Assembly (NCBI GenBank): GCA_020632595.1 | Contig: JACKFF010000008.1 | Span: 1 to 64,000, forward strand | Reading direction: 5' to 3' | Origin: Nitrospiraceae bacterium | GTDB lineage: Bacteria; Nitrospirota; Nitrospiria; Nitrospirales; UBA8639 | Length of the DNA: 64,000 bases | Shown: in pieces, positions 25,389 to 33,440 of the stretch | Position numbering within the stretch: position 1 is the stretch's first letter | Layout: each line of letters opens with the position of its first letter | Notes under the pieces: model-generated | What the model was told of the DNA's origin: nothing | Database searches by the model: none | The model's input: the letters and a program-made list of their open reading frames with translations, nothing else | Translations under genes and position numbers: made by a program

Positions 25389-26732
25389 ATGAATCGTATT
25401 ATCGCTGTGCTCGTTCTCGGTGTTCTGTGGGCTCTCTCAGGGGCGGTGTTGGCGGAAGATGCACATGATGCAACCCTTGTTCAGGCGCAAAAAGCCTACG
25501 ACCAGGGTCAATTTCAACAGGTCGTTGATCTTGTTAATCCCTTACACAAAGAAAGCGCGCCCCTCTCGCAGGCTTCTCGCCTATACATCCTTGCATTGGC
25601 GCGCTTAGGAAAGACTCCCGAAGCCATTGAGACCTACGAGAAAGCCATTGCCGGGACAAAGCGGGAAGATAAACCGTTCTTACGCCAGGTTGCCATTGCC
25701 AGTATATTGCCTGTCCGTTCCGATATGCGGGAGCAAATGCGAGGCGCCGCCTATACCGCGTTAAAGGAAATCGACTCTGATCAGGCCGTGGAATATTTAG
25801 AGAAAGGCTTAAGTGATGAAACCGGCATGATTAGAGCATTGGTGGCAGAAGCCTTAGGGCAAAGAAAAGCCGGTCAGCGTTCCAAGGTATTTCGTGAGGC
25901 ATTGAAAGACGGAGCCGGTTTAGTGCGGGCAACCGTTTTGATTGGACTTGGACAATCCGGCGACAGGAGTCTCGAGTCCCTCATTAGACCGTCGTTGAAC
26001 GATGAGCAGCATTTAGTCCAAATTGCGGCAGCAAGAGCATTATATGAGCTGGGCCACAAGGAATACTGGGCTCGTTTGGAACAAGGGGCGACAAGCGAGG
26101 AAGGATATGAACGGGGCGCGGCTATCCGTGCTTTTGGAGAATTGGGGGATCCTCGTGCGATACCGATCCTGGAGAAGACGATTTCCGATTCTCAACCCTC
26201 TATCCGTGCCGCGGCCATTGCATCTTTGGGAAAATTGCAAGCTCCTGAATCTTTGCCGACACTGAAGGCCGTTTTGTTTGATCGTATTCCTGCGGTTCGG
26301 AGTGTGGCGGCTTTTAGCATGGGGTATTACGAACAACATCAAGTGTTAACTCCGTTAACCAGGGCGTTGGCCGATTCGAATTCCGGTGTGCAAGCGGCAG
26401 CCGTGGCGTCATTGCTACGGTCAGGAGCGCCTTATTCAGTGGTTAAGGATACCGTTCAGCATCTCCTCAATGACCAAAATCCGGCCATTCGGTCGGGTGC
26501 GGTCAAGGCGCTTGGAAATGGAAAAGGTCCTGACGTGCTCAATGTTCTTATATTGGCTCTCAATGATCCATTGCCTCGGCCCAGGATTGGGGCCTCCCGC
26601 GCATTGGGCCGTATTGGCGATCGCACGCTTCTCCCGACTTTAAAGCGCCTTCTGCGAGATACTGATGAAGCGGTTCGGGTAACTGCCGCTGCCGCCATTG
26701 TAAGGATTCTGGATAAGGAGATCGGTCTTTAA
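25389..26732 (+). CDS. Periplasmic TPR/HEAT-repeat protein
   Basis: A 447-residue exported helical-repeat scaffold. The signal peptide ends near AVLAEDA. Residues about 25-100 form one or two TPR-like hairpins (QAQKAYDQGQFQQVVDLV, RLGKTPEAIETYEKA). From about residue 120 there are roughly eight HEAT repeats, for example VRATVLIGLGQSGDR, GAAIRAFGELGDPRAI and IRAAAIASLGKLQ. Such repeats bind protein partners rather than catalyse a reaction. It lies 40 bases after the previous gene in the copper-protein operon and may organise it. No metal-binding motif is seen. Confidence 0.84.
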   Translation: MNRIIAVLVLGVLWALSGAVLAEDAHDATLVQAQKAYDQGQFQQVVDLVNPLHKESAPLSQASRLYILALARLGKTPEAIETYEKAIAGTKREDKPFLRQVAIASILPVRSDMREQMRGAAYTALKEIDSDQAVEYLEKGLSDETGMIRALVAEALGQRKAGQRSKVFREALKDGAGLVRATVLIGLGQSGDRSLESLIRPSLNDEQHLVQIAAARALYELGHKEYWARLEQGATSEEGYERGAAIRAFGELGDPRAIPILEKTISDSQPSIRAAAIASLGKLQAPESLPTLKAVLFDRIPAVRSVAAFSMGYYEQHQVLTPLTRALADSNSGVQAAAVASLLRSGAPYSVVKDTVQHLLNDQNPAIRSGAVKALGNGKGPDVLNVLILALNDPLPRPRIGASRALGRIGDRTLLPTLKRLLRDTDEAVRVTAAAAIVRILDKEIGL

Positions 26733-26904
26733 GCGGTGTGTTTGGGGCCCTAAGAGAGGTCTTCCTGAAGATGGACAGGTATGACGGGTAAAGGGTGTGC
26801 ACATGTTTCCCCAAATGGTGCAGTATTTTAGGCGCTGCTCCCCTCCCGACCAATTTTGGCAAACGATCATCAAGTTCCCGCTTGTTATCCCGGTGACTGT
26901 GGGG

Positions 26905-28815
26905 ATGAATCACTGCTGCCGAATCCGGGGAAGTTGCAGATTGTGGATGGCGGCCGGACTCAGCGTATTGTTTCTCGTCAGTCCCCTTCATGCCGAAATA
27001 CGACCTCGTGGGAAGTCTGTCGACCATCCAGTTGTTCAATGGCATGAATGGGGAAAGGAAGCCTTCGGACGAGCGCAGGCCGAAGATAAATTACTTATTT
27101 TGGATCTCACCGCTGTATGGTGTCATGCTTGCCATGTGATGGATCAGACAACCTACGCCAATCCTCGTATCGTACAGCTGCTCAACACCAAATTTATTCC
27201 TGTTCGGGTCGATACTGATCAGCGTCCCGATTTAGATGCCCGTTATCGAGCGGGAGGATGGCCAACGACCAATGTCCTCTTGCCGACCGGTGAAATTCTT
27301 TTTCAGGCGAATGCTTTGGGTTCTGAGGAAATGGAAGCCATGCTTCTTGAGGTCCAGTCTATCTATGTCACCGACAAGGCTGAGTTGCGCGAGGAAGCCT
27401 CTCAGTTATGGGAGCGGGTACAAGAGCAGGTTGAAGCCCGTCCCTCCAAAGCAAATGTGCTTCAGGCCGCTATGGTCAAGCAAAGTGTGGAGATGATGAG
27501 AGCCCAATTTGACCCGGTCAATGGAGGGTTTCGGGATGCTCCAAAGTTTTTTGAACCCGAAGCCATTCAGATGGTTTTGGCCTATGGCTTCTTTGAGGAT
27601 GATCCAGAATTACTCAAAATAGGATTGGATACCTTAAAAAAACAATTGGGCTTATTTGATCCCGTTTGGGGCGGGTTTTACCGTTATGCTGAACAAGCAG
27701 ATTGGAGCCAACCGCATTTTGAAAAGATGTTGTCGCTTCAGGCTCTGAATCTTCGCAATTATGTTGAAGCCTTTCAACTCACCGGAGATATTCAGTTTAA
27801 ACGCATAGCCTTGTCGCTTATTGAATATGTTACGCGGTTCTTGACCGATCCGGAAACAGGGTTGTTGTACGAAAGTCAGGACGCCGACGTCAGGGGAAAT
27901 GAAGTAAAAGGGTCCATGTCTGGTGCCGAGTACTATTCTCTCAATGAGAGTAAACGATTGGCCATCGGTATCCCATATGTGGACCAACGCGTTTTTACAG
28001 GGAGTAATGCCTTGATGGCATGGGCCTATTTGCAGGCCTCCGTGGTGTTGGAACAGGTCGAGATAGGTGACTTGGCTCTTCAGATATTGAGCCGGTTATT
28101 TGAGAAACGTTTTGATTTGAATAAGGGGCTTGCTCATGGAGAGCCTGGAGACGGCCCCAACCTTTACGGTTTATTATCGGATCACATATTCTTTGGCCAA
28201 GCGTTACTTGAGGCCTTTAGAGTGACAGGGCGGTCTCAATTTTTGGAAAATGCTGAAGCCCTTGCCGAAGTGAGTCGTCGAATATTACAAGATTCCGCGA
28301 ATGGGGGATTTTTTGATCATCCACAGATGCCAGGAAAATTTGGTCTTCTGAACTTCCCAACCAAACCGGTGAAGGAGAATCTCCAAGCCGTCCTCTGGTA
28401 CCTCGATCTTTTTCATTTGACGGAGAAGCAGGCATATCGCTCGATTGCTGAGCACACATTGCAGGCCATGGTCATGTCCCGGCAACCTCTTCCCCTCGCA
28501 TTGTCCGGATTGGCTATCGATCAATGGTTTCGAATTCCGATTCATATTGCGGTGGTGGGAAATTTTGACGATGCCATGACCAAAGCCCTAATGGTGGAAG
28601 GCCAGCGAATGTTCTGTCCCGGAAAAATTGTGAAAAGGTTTGATCCCAAAGAGGGACCGCCGAAATGGGGTGACATTATTTTTCCCTATGACGAACGACC
28701 CGTGGCGTTTGTCTGTACTGACCGGATGTGTTCGGCTCCGGTCTTTCATGAAGAGGACATGAAAAAGAGCGTGGTTGACATGATGGCCGTACTTAGGGAC
28801 CCTATGCAAAAATGA
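26905..28815 (+). CDS. DUF255 thioredoxin-fold protein (YyaL/SSP411 family), exported
   Basis: A 636-residue protein with a predicted signal peptide (MNHCCRIRGSC..LWMAAGLSVLFLVSPLHA). A DUF255 thioredoxin-like domain follows with the CxxC motif VWCHACHVM (Cys73, Cys76) and DTDQRPDLDARYRAGGWPTT. The rest is the alpha/alpha-barrel glycosidase-like domain usual for this family. Most homologues are cytoplasmic, so export is notable and would fit disulfide or copper-related redox work in the periplasm. ATG 26905 is chosen. An ATG at 26797 would place 36 extra residues before the signal peptide. It is probably the last gene of the copper-protein operon, after a 172-base gap. Confidence 0.8.
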   Translation: MNHCCRIRGSCRLWMAAGLSVLFLVSPLHAEIRPRGKSVDHPVVQWHEWGKEAFGRAQAEDKLLILDLTAVWCHACHVMDQTTYANPRIVQLLNTKFIPVRVDTDQRPDLDARYRAGGWPTTNVLLPTGEILFQANALGSEEMEAMLLEVQSIYVTDKAELREEASQLWERVQEQVEARPSKANVLQAAMVKQSVEMMRAQFDPVNGGFRDAPKFFEPEAIQMVLAYGFFEDDPELLKIGLDTLKKQLGLFDPVWGGFYRYAEQADWSQPHFEKMLSLQALNLRNYVEAFQLTGDIQFKRIALSLIEYVTRFLTDPETGLLYESQDADVRGNEVKGSMSGAEYYSLNESKRLAIGIPYVDQRVFTGSNALMAWAYLQASVVLEQVEIGDLALQILSRLFEKRFDLNKGLAHGEPGDGPNLYGLLSDHIFFGQALLEAFRVTGRSQFLENAEALAEVSRRILQDSANGGFFDHPQMPGKFGLLNFPTKPVKENLQAVLWYLDLFHLTEKQAYRSIAEHTLQAMVMSRQPLPLALSGLAIDQWFRIPIHIAVVGNFDDAMTKALMVEGQRMFCPGKIVKRFDPKEGPPKWGDIIFPYDERPVAFVCTDRMCSAPVFHEEDMKKSVVDMMAVLRDPMQK

Positions 28816-28940
28816 GCAATATTTCCTAATTGCCAGTCTGTCGATTTTTAGGAAATTATCGTGTACTTAAACCTTTTCATCTTTCCGAGAACTAAAAGGC
28901 CTAAGGTTTAGCACAAAGGACCTAGTTCCTATTGGGTTTC

Positions 28941-28970
28941 TTGACACGTTTTTTTTATTCCTGATATATA
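28941..28970 (+). promoter_or_regulatory. Sigma-70-like promoter of the third blue-copper gene
   Basis: TTGACA (28941-28946) is separated by 18 bases from TATATA (28965-28970). It lies about 140 bases upstream of the gene at 29108, in the only intergenic region before it. The gene thus seems to be transcribed on its own. Confidence 0.5.
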
Positions 28971-29107
28971 CGGAAGTGGGTGCTGTCAAACGATCCATTT
29001 CAAGATCAGCTTTTTTGTACCTGGCCGGGGTGAAAGGGGTTGATCTTATCAAGTTAGGTTGTTCTCCCACGTCAACTCAATCTCATTCTTAACTAGGAGG
29101 AAGAATC

Positions 29108-29902
29108 ATGAGGAATCGTCAGTCTTTGACTATGTCTTTTTTAGTGGGCTGCATGCTCATTGCTGCCCCATTAGTCGCCCAAGCTGGGGGGACTATTAAA
29201 GGGAAGGTCACGTTTACTGGAGCCGTTCCCCCACCGAAAGAATTCGCATTTTCAAAATTTCCCAATGTTGACTTCTGCAAAAAAAATGAGAGTAAGAGTG
29301 CGGATGGGAATACCCGGTTGCTGAAGGAAGTGGAAGTGGATGGAAGCAAGGGTTTAAAGAACGCGGTGGTGGCAGTTACCGATATTGAAGACAAGGCTTT
29401 TTTAGATAAAGCCGGCAAAGAGGCCCCGCAAATGGTGGAGGCCGAATTGTGCGAGTTTAAGCCGTATACCGGAATTGCCGTGAGTAAGGGACAATTTAAA
29501 GTAGTCAATAACGATGCCGATCCCAGCGATCCTAAATCTGCGGAGGGAGTGTTGCACAACCCGCATAGTTTCGATCAATTAGGTGCCAAGTCCAGCACGG
29601 AGTTCAATATCGGTCTGGCCAAAAAAGGGGACTCGTTGGATAAAAGTGTCAAGCTAAAGATGGCGAAAAAGGGTTCTGTATTGCGTTTGCAATGTGACCA
29701 ACATGAATTTATGCAAGGCTGGTATTTGCCCGTGACCAATCCGCATTATAGCGTGGCCGGTGCCGACGGAACCTTTGAAATCAAGGACGTGCCTGCCGGT
29801 AAGCACAAAGTAAAAGCTTGGCATCCTATTGCGGGGGAAGTGGAAGCCGATGTGGATGTGAAGGACGGGGGAACTGTCGAAGCCAATTTTGAAATTAAAT
29901 AA
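29108..29902 (+). CDS. Blue-copper/carboxypeptidase-regulatory-like exported protein, copy 3
   Basis: A 264-residue exported protein with signal peptide ending near AAPLVAQA-GGT. Ligand candidates are His150 and His153 (LHNPHSFDQ), then Cys196, His199 and Met202 in QCDQHEFM, again C-x2-H-x2-M. The C-terminal beta domain (FEIKDVPAGKHKVKAWHP) matches copies 1 and 2. It is lysine-rich, unlike its paralogues. Its GGAGGAAGA ribosome-binding site, its own promoter and a strong terminator suggest a separately regulated and probably abundant protein. Confidence 0.82.
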   Translation: MRNRQSLTMSFLVGCMLIAAPLVAQAGGTIKGKVTFTGAVPPPKEFAFSKFPNVDFCKKNESKSADGNTRLLKEVEVDGSKGLKNAVVAVTDIEDKAFLDKAGKEAPQMVEAELCEFKPYTGIAVSKGQFKVVNNDADPSDPKSAEGVLHNPHSFDQLGAKSSTEFNIGLAKKGDSLDKSVKLKMAKKGSVLRLQCDQHEFMQGWYLPVTNPHYSVAGADGTFEIKDVPAGKHKVKAWHPIAGEVEADVDVKDGGTVEANFEIK

Positions 29903-29933
29903 GTCCGTCTCGTTCAGGAAATAAGTCCTCAGG

Positions 29934-29974
29934 TAAGGGCAACTAGCTTATCGCTAGTTGCCCTTATTTTTATT
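29934..29974 (+). terminator. Strong rho-independent terminator
   Basis: A 14-bp stem (taagggcaactagc/gctagttgccctta) with a short loop is followed by a T-rich tail. It lies 32 bases after the third blue-copper gene. Confidence 0.92.
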
Positions 29975-30087
29975 GGGCGCTTCGCTATTGATCCTTAAGC
30001 GTTAAACATTTGACCTCGCAAAATGACCCCGTTAAGATCGACATCGAAAATGATTTTTCATGTTGTCAGTTGAGTTTGAGGCCCCAT

Positions 30088-31065
30088 GTGATTCGTGAAT
30101 CATCTCTCGCAGATATTTTCCAAATAGGATATTACTGGGAAACCAAAATCCTCCTCACCGCTGTTAAGCTTGATCTCTTTTCCGCACTCAAGGGACAGTC
30201 GCTCACGGTCAATGAGGTCGCCGGTTCCCTGAAGCTCAATCCACGGGCCTTAGAGTTGGTCATGAACGCACTAGTTGCGATGCGTGTGTTAACGAAGGAT
30301 GAGAAGCTGTATGCCAATACTTCTGTGGCTGAACGACATTTGGTGCAATCAAGCTCAGAGTATGTGGGTCATTTATTACTGTTGCATGACGCTGAGTGGA
30401 GCAATTGGGGACAGTTAGAACAGACCGTAAAAACCGGACGGTCACCTGTGACGCAACATGTCTTTGAAACGAATCCGGAACTGGGAGCGCACGTCCTCAC
30501 CGTCCTGGATCGAATCGGGCAGGGAAGTGGGCAGGGTTTGGCGAAAAGTGTCCCCATTCATGGAACGTTACGGATGCTGGATATTGGTGGTGGAGCCGGG
30601 ACCAATGCCATTGCTTTTTGCCTGGAGCATCCCGGATTGTCCGCCACGGTTTTTGATCTCCCGCAAACTTTGAGGGTGACCAAAGACCATGTCGATCGTG
30701 CGGGATTAGGGGATCGAATCCACTTGCAAGCCGGCAACTTTCATGTCGATGCATTTCAGGGGTCGTATGATCTTGCCCTCATGTCGGATATTCTGCATTA
30801 TCAGGATGGCAGTACGAATGCGGCGCTGGTAAAGAAAGTATTTGCCTGCTTGACAGAGGGTGGGCGACTGATCATTAAAGACCGGTTCTTGGATCCTGCT
30901 AAAACGAGCCCTGCTTGGACGACCGCCTTTGCTGTTCATATTTTAGTGAACACAGAATGTGGCGAATGTTTTACGATTCAAGACAGTCGCCAATGGATGG
31001 AGCAAGCCGGCTTTCGAATTGTGGAAGAGTTAGAACCGCGTGCCATGATTCAAGGCACGAAATAA
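30088..31065 (+). CDS. SAM-dependent O-methyltransferase-like protein
   Basis: A class I methyltransferase of the plant-type O-methyltransferase family (PF00891) with an N-terminal winged-helix dimerisation domain. The dimerisation part is seen in the first 80 residues (ADIFQIGYYWETKILLTAVKLDLFSAL). The SAM motif is MLDIGGGAGTNAIAF, followed by FDLPQTL and a conserved LMSDILHYQDG. The C-terminal acceptor-site region (DRFLDP) is present. The substrate is unknown, with a small phenol or a quinone precursor as candidates. GTG 30088 has GAGG 8 bases upstream. A TTG at 30010 would add 26 residues and lacks a ribosome-binding site. It heads a dense co-directional run that leads into the oxidase cluster. 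Confidence 0.82.
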   Translation: MIRESSLADIFQIGYYWETKILLTAVKLDLFSALKGQSLTVNEVAGSLKLNPRALELVMNALVAMRVLTKDEKLYANTSVAERHLVQSSSEYVGHLLLLHDAEWSNWGQLEQTVKTGRSPVTQHVFETNPELGAHVLTVLDRIGQGSGQGLAKSVPIHGTLRMLDIGGGAGTNAIAFCLEHPGLSATVFDLPQTLRVTKDHVDRAGLGDRIHLQAGNFHVDAFQGSYDLALMSDILHYQDGSTNAALVKKVFACLTEGGRLIIKDRFLDPAKTSPAWTTAFAVHILVNTECGECFTIQDSRQWMEQAGFRIVEELEPRAMIQGTK

Positions 31066-31087
31066 CAGAAGGGCATGGCAAGGAATT

Positions 31088-31813
31088 ATGGATGAAATGG
31101 CAGCATGGCTGAGAGAACCAGGATTTTTCGGGACACATGCCACGGTCGGAGCGGATATCAGTCAACTCATGGCGACGTTCTTTACCACATTGTTTATTGT
31201 CGGATGGATTCAGGCGAGACAGCATAAAAATGACCGCCACCACTGGCTGATGTTCGGCGGGATGGTTGCCATGCTTGCCTTCTTTATCAGTTATTATCTG
31301 TTTCGTAGTCTTGGGGTCCTGGCATTTGAGGGCAAGGAAGGCTTTGGCGGACCTCAATGGTTATACGACCAGGTGTTTGTGCCTGTCTTGACGCTTCATA
31401 TTCTCCTGGTGGTGATCGGCCTCGTGATGGCCGTTTATATGATGGTATTGGGGTTCAGGTCTCAGACCTTCGTGGAAGGGAAGCGGGTCTTGAAGGATGC
31501 TATTTTAAAAACGTCCGGGAAACGTATTGTGATGATCCTCGGAGGGGTGACCACGATTGTCCTCTTGTTTTTTCTCTCACGGGTGATGACGTCTGGATTT
31601 TCCATGGGGAAATTCAGTGTATACCTTGGTCTTATTCTTCTCATCGCGCTGGTGTTTGGCATTGAAATATCCATTCAGCGGATTTGGCCTAATGGGGCCA
31701 GACGGCATCGAGTGCTCGGACGATTTACCATGGTGATTTATTGTGTGTTGTTTGTGACCGGAACATTTACCTATACCATGCTCTATATTCTCTATCCGGG
31801 TAAAATTGGATAA
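31088..31813 (+). CDS. DUF420 membrane protein linked to terminal oxidase
   Basis: A membrane protein of 241 residues with about six transmembrane helices. The DUF420 (PF04238) signature is visible in RHHWLMFGGMVAMLAFFISYYLF, split here as DRHHWLMF and ISYYLFRS, and in RRHRVLGRFTMVIYC and TYTMLYIL. DUF420 genes are often found beside haem-copper oxidase genes, and their function is not established. The histidine pairs in RHHW and RRHR could bind haem or copper. The stop overlaps the region before the next gene and the two are probably coupled. Its position upstream of the bd-like oxidase supports a role in oxidase assembly or electron input. Confidence 0.82.
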   Translation: MDEMAAWLREPGFFGTHATVGADISQLMATFFTTLFIVGWIQARQHKNDRHHWLMFGGMVAMLAFFISYYLFRSLGVLAFEGKEGFGGPQWLYDQVFVPVLTLHILLVVIGLVMAVYMMVLGFRSQTFVEGKRVLKDAILKTSGKRIVMILGGVTTIVLLFFLSRVMTSGFSMGKFSVYLGLILLIALVFGIEISIQRIWPNGARRHRVLGRFTMVIYCVLFVTGTFTYTMLYILYPGKIG

Positions 31814-31820
31814 GCTGTTC

Positions 31821-32300
31821 ATGCAATGCGGTTGTGACTATGCTTTACGATTTGTGGAGGTTGAAGAGTTACCGCCCAATTCTGTGTTTGCGAAATTTCA
31901 TTGCGATCAGTGCGCATTTTCGCTTGGAGCAGAAGGGAATGCTAAAGAATTGGATCCGTTGGTTTCCCGCGTCGTATGGACGGACGAGGCCTTGTATCAC
32001 ATGAGTCGACTTCCACCCTATTTAGGTTCTCTCGTATGGAGGGAGGTGGAGGAGTTTGTCTCTCGCAGTGAACAAAGGATCGTGACGGTTGCGCGTGTCG
32101 GGTCGGCCCGCAATAAGGGGATGGTGGAGTGGACTCCGGACGCGGAGCGTCGGATCGAGAATGTCCCGTCAGGAATCCGGGCGATGGCTAAGGTTGAGTT
32201 GGAGCGAACGGCTTTGGATCGCGGCATGCCTGCGGTCACGGTTGCACTGATGGAAGAGGTGAAAGCCCGTTATTTTGGTATGGCGGCAGGGCGGGCATGA
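31821..32300 (+). CDS. PCP_red domain protein with zinc-ribbon-like N terminus
   Basis: A 159-residue soluble protein. The C-terminal half matches PCP_red (PF08369, named after the protochlorophyllide reductase 57-kDa subunit tail): EWTPDAERRIENVPSGIRAM then VKARYFGM. This domain occurs widely outside photosynthetic organisms and its role there is unknown. The N terminus has CGC and CDQC cysteine pairs that could form a zinc ribbon. ATG 31821 is preferred. A TTG at 31806 would overlap the previous stop. No chlorophyll biosynthesis genes are nearby, so the name should not be taken as function. Confidence 0.78.
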   Translation: MQCGCDYALRFVEVEELPPNSVFAKFHCDQCAFSLGAEGNAKELDPLVSRVVWTDEALYHMSRLPPYLGSLVWREVEEFVSRSEQRIVTVARVGSARNKGMVEWTPDAERRIENVPSGIRAMAKVELERTALDRGMPAVTVALMEEVKARYFGMAAGRA

Positions 32301-32365
32301 AACGCCTTGTGAGTGAATGAGCGCAGACGATTAATCTCTGGAAATCTCTTCGAAGCGAGTAATGT

Positions 32366-33439
32366 ATGTTGCATCGACTTTCCCTTCGTGTCCTTCCGCA
32401 ATTGAATGCCTTGGTGACGGATCAACCCGTTCGCAAGCGGAAGCGTTTGGTGATGCTGGCTCCCGGGCTAGTGGCTTTTGGGATCTATCACCTTCTCAAG
32501 CCTGTCTTGCCGCTTTCCGATCCATTGGTGCTTCTGGCCTTCACCGGGTGTATTTGTATGCTTACCGCCACCTGGTCCTATCGACAGGGACGTGGAGTCT
32601 CGCTTATGGAATCCTGGCGCGCAGACGGGGTTCAGCAGTGGGCGTGGTTGGTGGGATGGATTGGTCTGGTCTATGGAGTCCAATTATCCCTCTTGGTTTT
32701 GGCGATTCTTCAAGTGTTTGTCGCCTATGATTTTTTACTCCATCCGGAAGGTCCGGCCATGATGGCAGCCATCATTTCATGTACGTCCGTGACTCGGGAT
32801 GCCTTTGAAATTGGTCATGTTCAACGGATGAGGCAACAAGGGGTTGTCGTCCCAACCTTTCCTGACGGAGAGGCGTTACGAAAATGGATTCCGCAGGAGA
32901 TAGGAAGTATTGTGAAATGGGGAGCGTTGGCCACCATGATAGGAGTAGCCGGTTCATGGCTCCTGTTCACCGTGGGGCCGATTGAACTGCAACCTATCCT
33001 TCAAGCACTGTTTGTTCCCGTTATGATTGCCTCCATCGGAATGAAGACGTTTTTCAGCGGGGAATCGTTATTTGCTCAAAAGACCCAGGGAGGCAGGCCA
33101 CGAACCTGGCTGTCATCTCTTTGGTTTTGGATGTGGCCAAATCTGACCTTTTCAGCGACGTATTTTCTGGTTCTCATGGGGATGGCTGCCTTTGTAATGC
33201 GGGTAGGGCAGATTTCTCAAGTTGGATTTATGGGGATAGCTGCCTGTACTGCCATGTTGATGGCGCTGTATACCCTCTATCTGGGCTGGCGAAAATCCTA
33301 TGAAGAGCAGCTCGTGGGCATTCCTGAATCCATACAACGGTGTCCATTTGTGATGGGGATGCTCCAAAGTTCTAAAAACTCTGAAACTCTTACTTCCATC
33401 CCTGATGTCAAAATTGGGCATGGCAATCTGGTGAATTAA
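32366..33439 (+). CDS. Multi-spanning membrane protein in the oxidase cluster
   Basis: A 357-residue membrane protein with about seven transmembrane helices. The N terminus is basic (PVRKRKRLVML). A loop (PTFPDGEALRKWIPQEIGS) separates two groups of helices. I see no haem-c motif, and only a few histidines (YHLLK, LLHPEG, EIGHVQ) as possible ligands. I do not recognise the family. The gene ends one base before the first bd-like oxidase gene and probably encodes an accessory or second membrane subunit in place of CydB, which is absent from the window. Confidence 0.68.
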   Translation: MLHRLSLRVLPQLNALVTDQPVRKRKRLVMLAPGLVAFGIYHLLKPVLPLSDPLVLLAFTGCICMLTATWSYRQGRGVSLMESWRADGVQQWAWLVGWIGLVYGVQLSLLVLAILQVFVAYDFLLHPEGPAMMAAIISCTSVTRDAFEIGHVQRMRQQGVVVPTFPDGEALRKWIPQEIGSIVKWGALATMIGVAGSWLLFTVGPIELQPILQALFVPVMIASIGMKTFFSGESLFAQKTQGGRPRTWLSSLWFWMWPNLTFSATYFLVLMGMAAFVMRVGQISQVGFMGIAACTAMLMALYTLYLGWRKSYEEQLVGIPESIQRCPFVMGMLQSSKNSETLTSIPDVKIGHGNLVN

Positions 33440-33440
33440 A

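Noticed and set aside
31821..32300. Bacteriochlorophyll biosynthesis suggested by the PCP_red domain
   Set aside because: No other photosynthesis gene is present and this domain is widespread in non-phototrophs.
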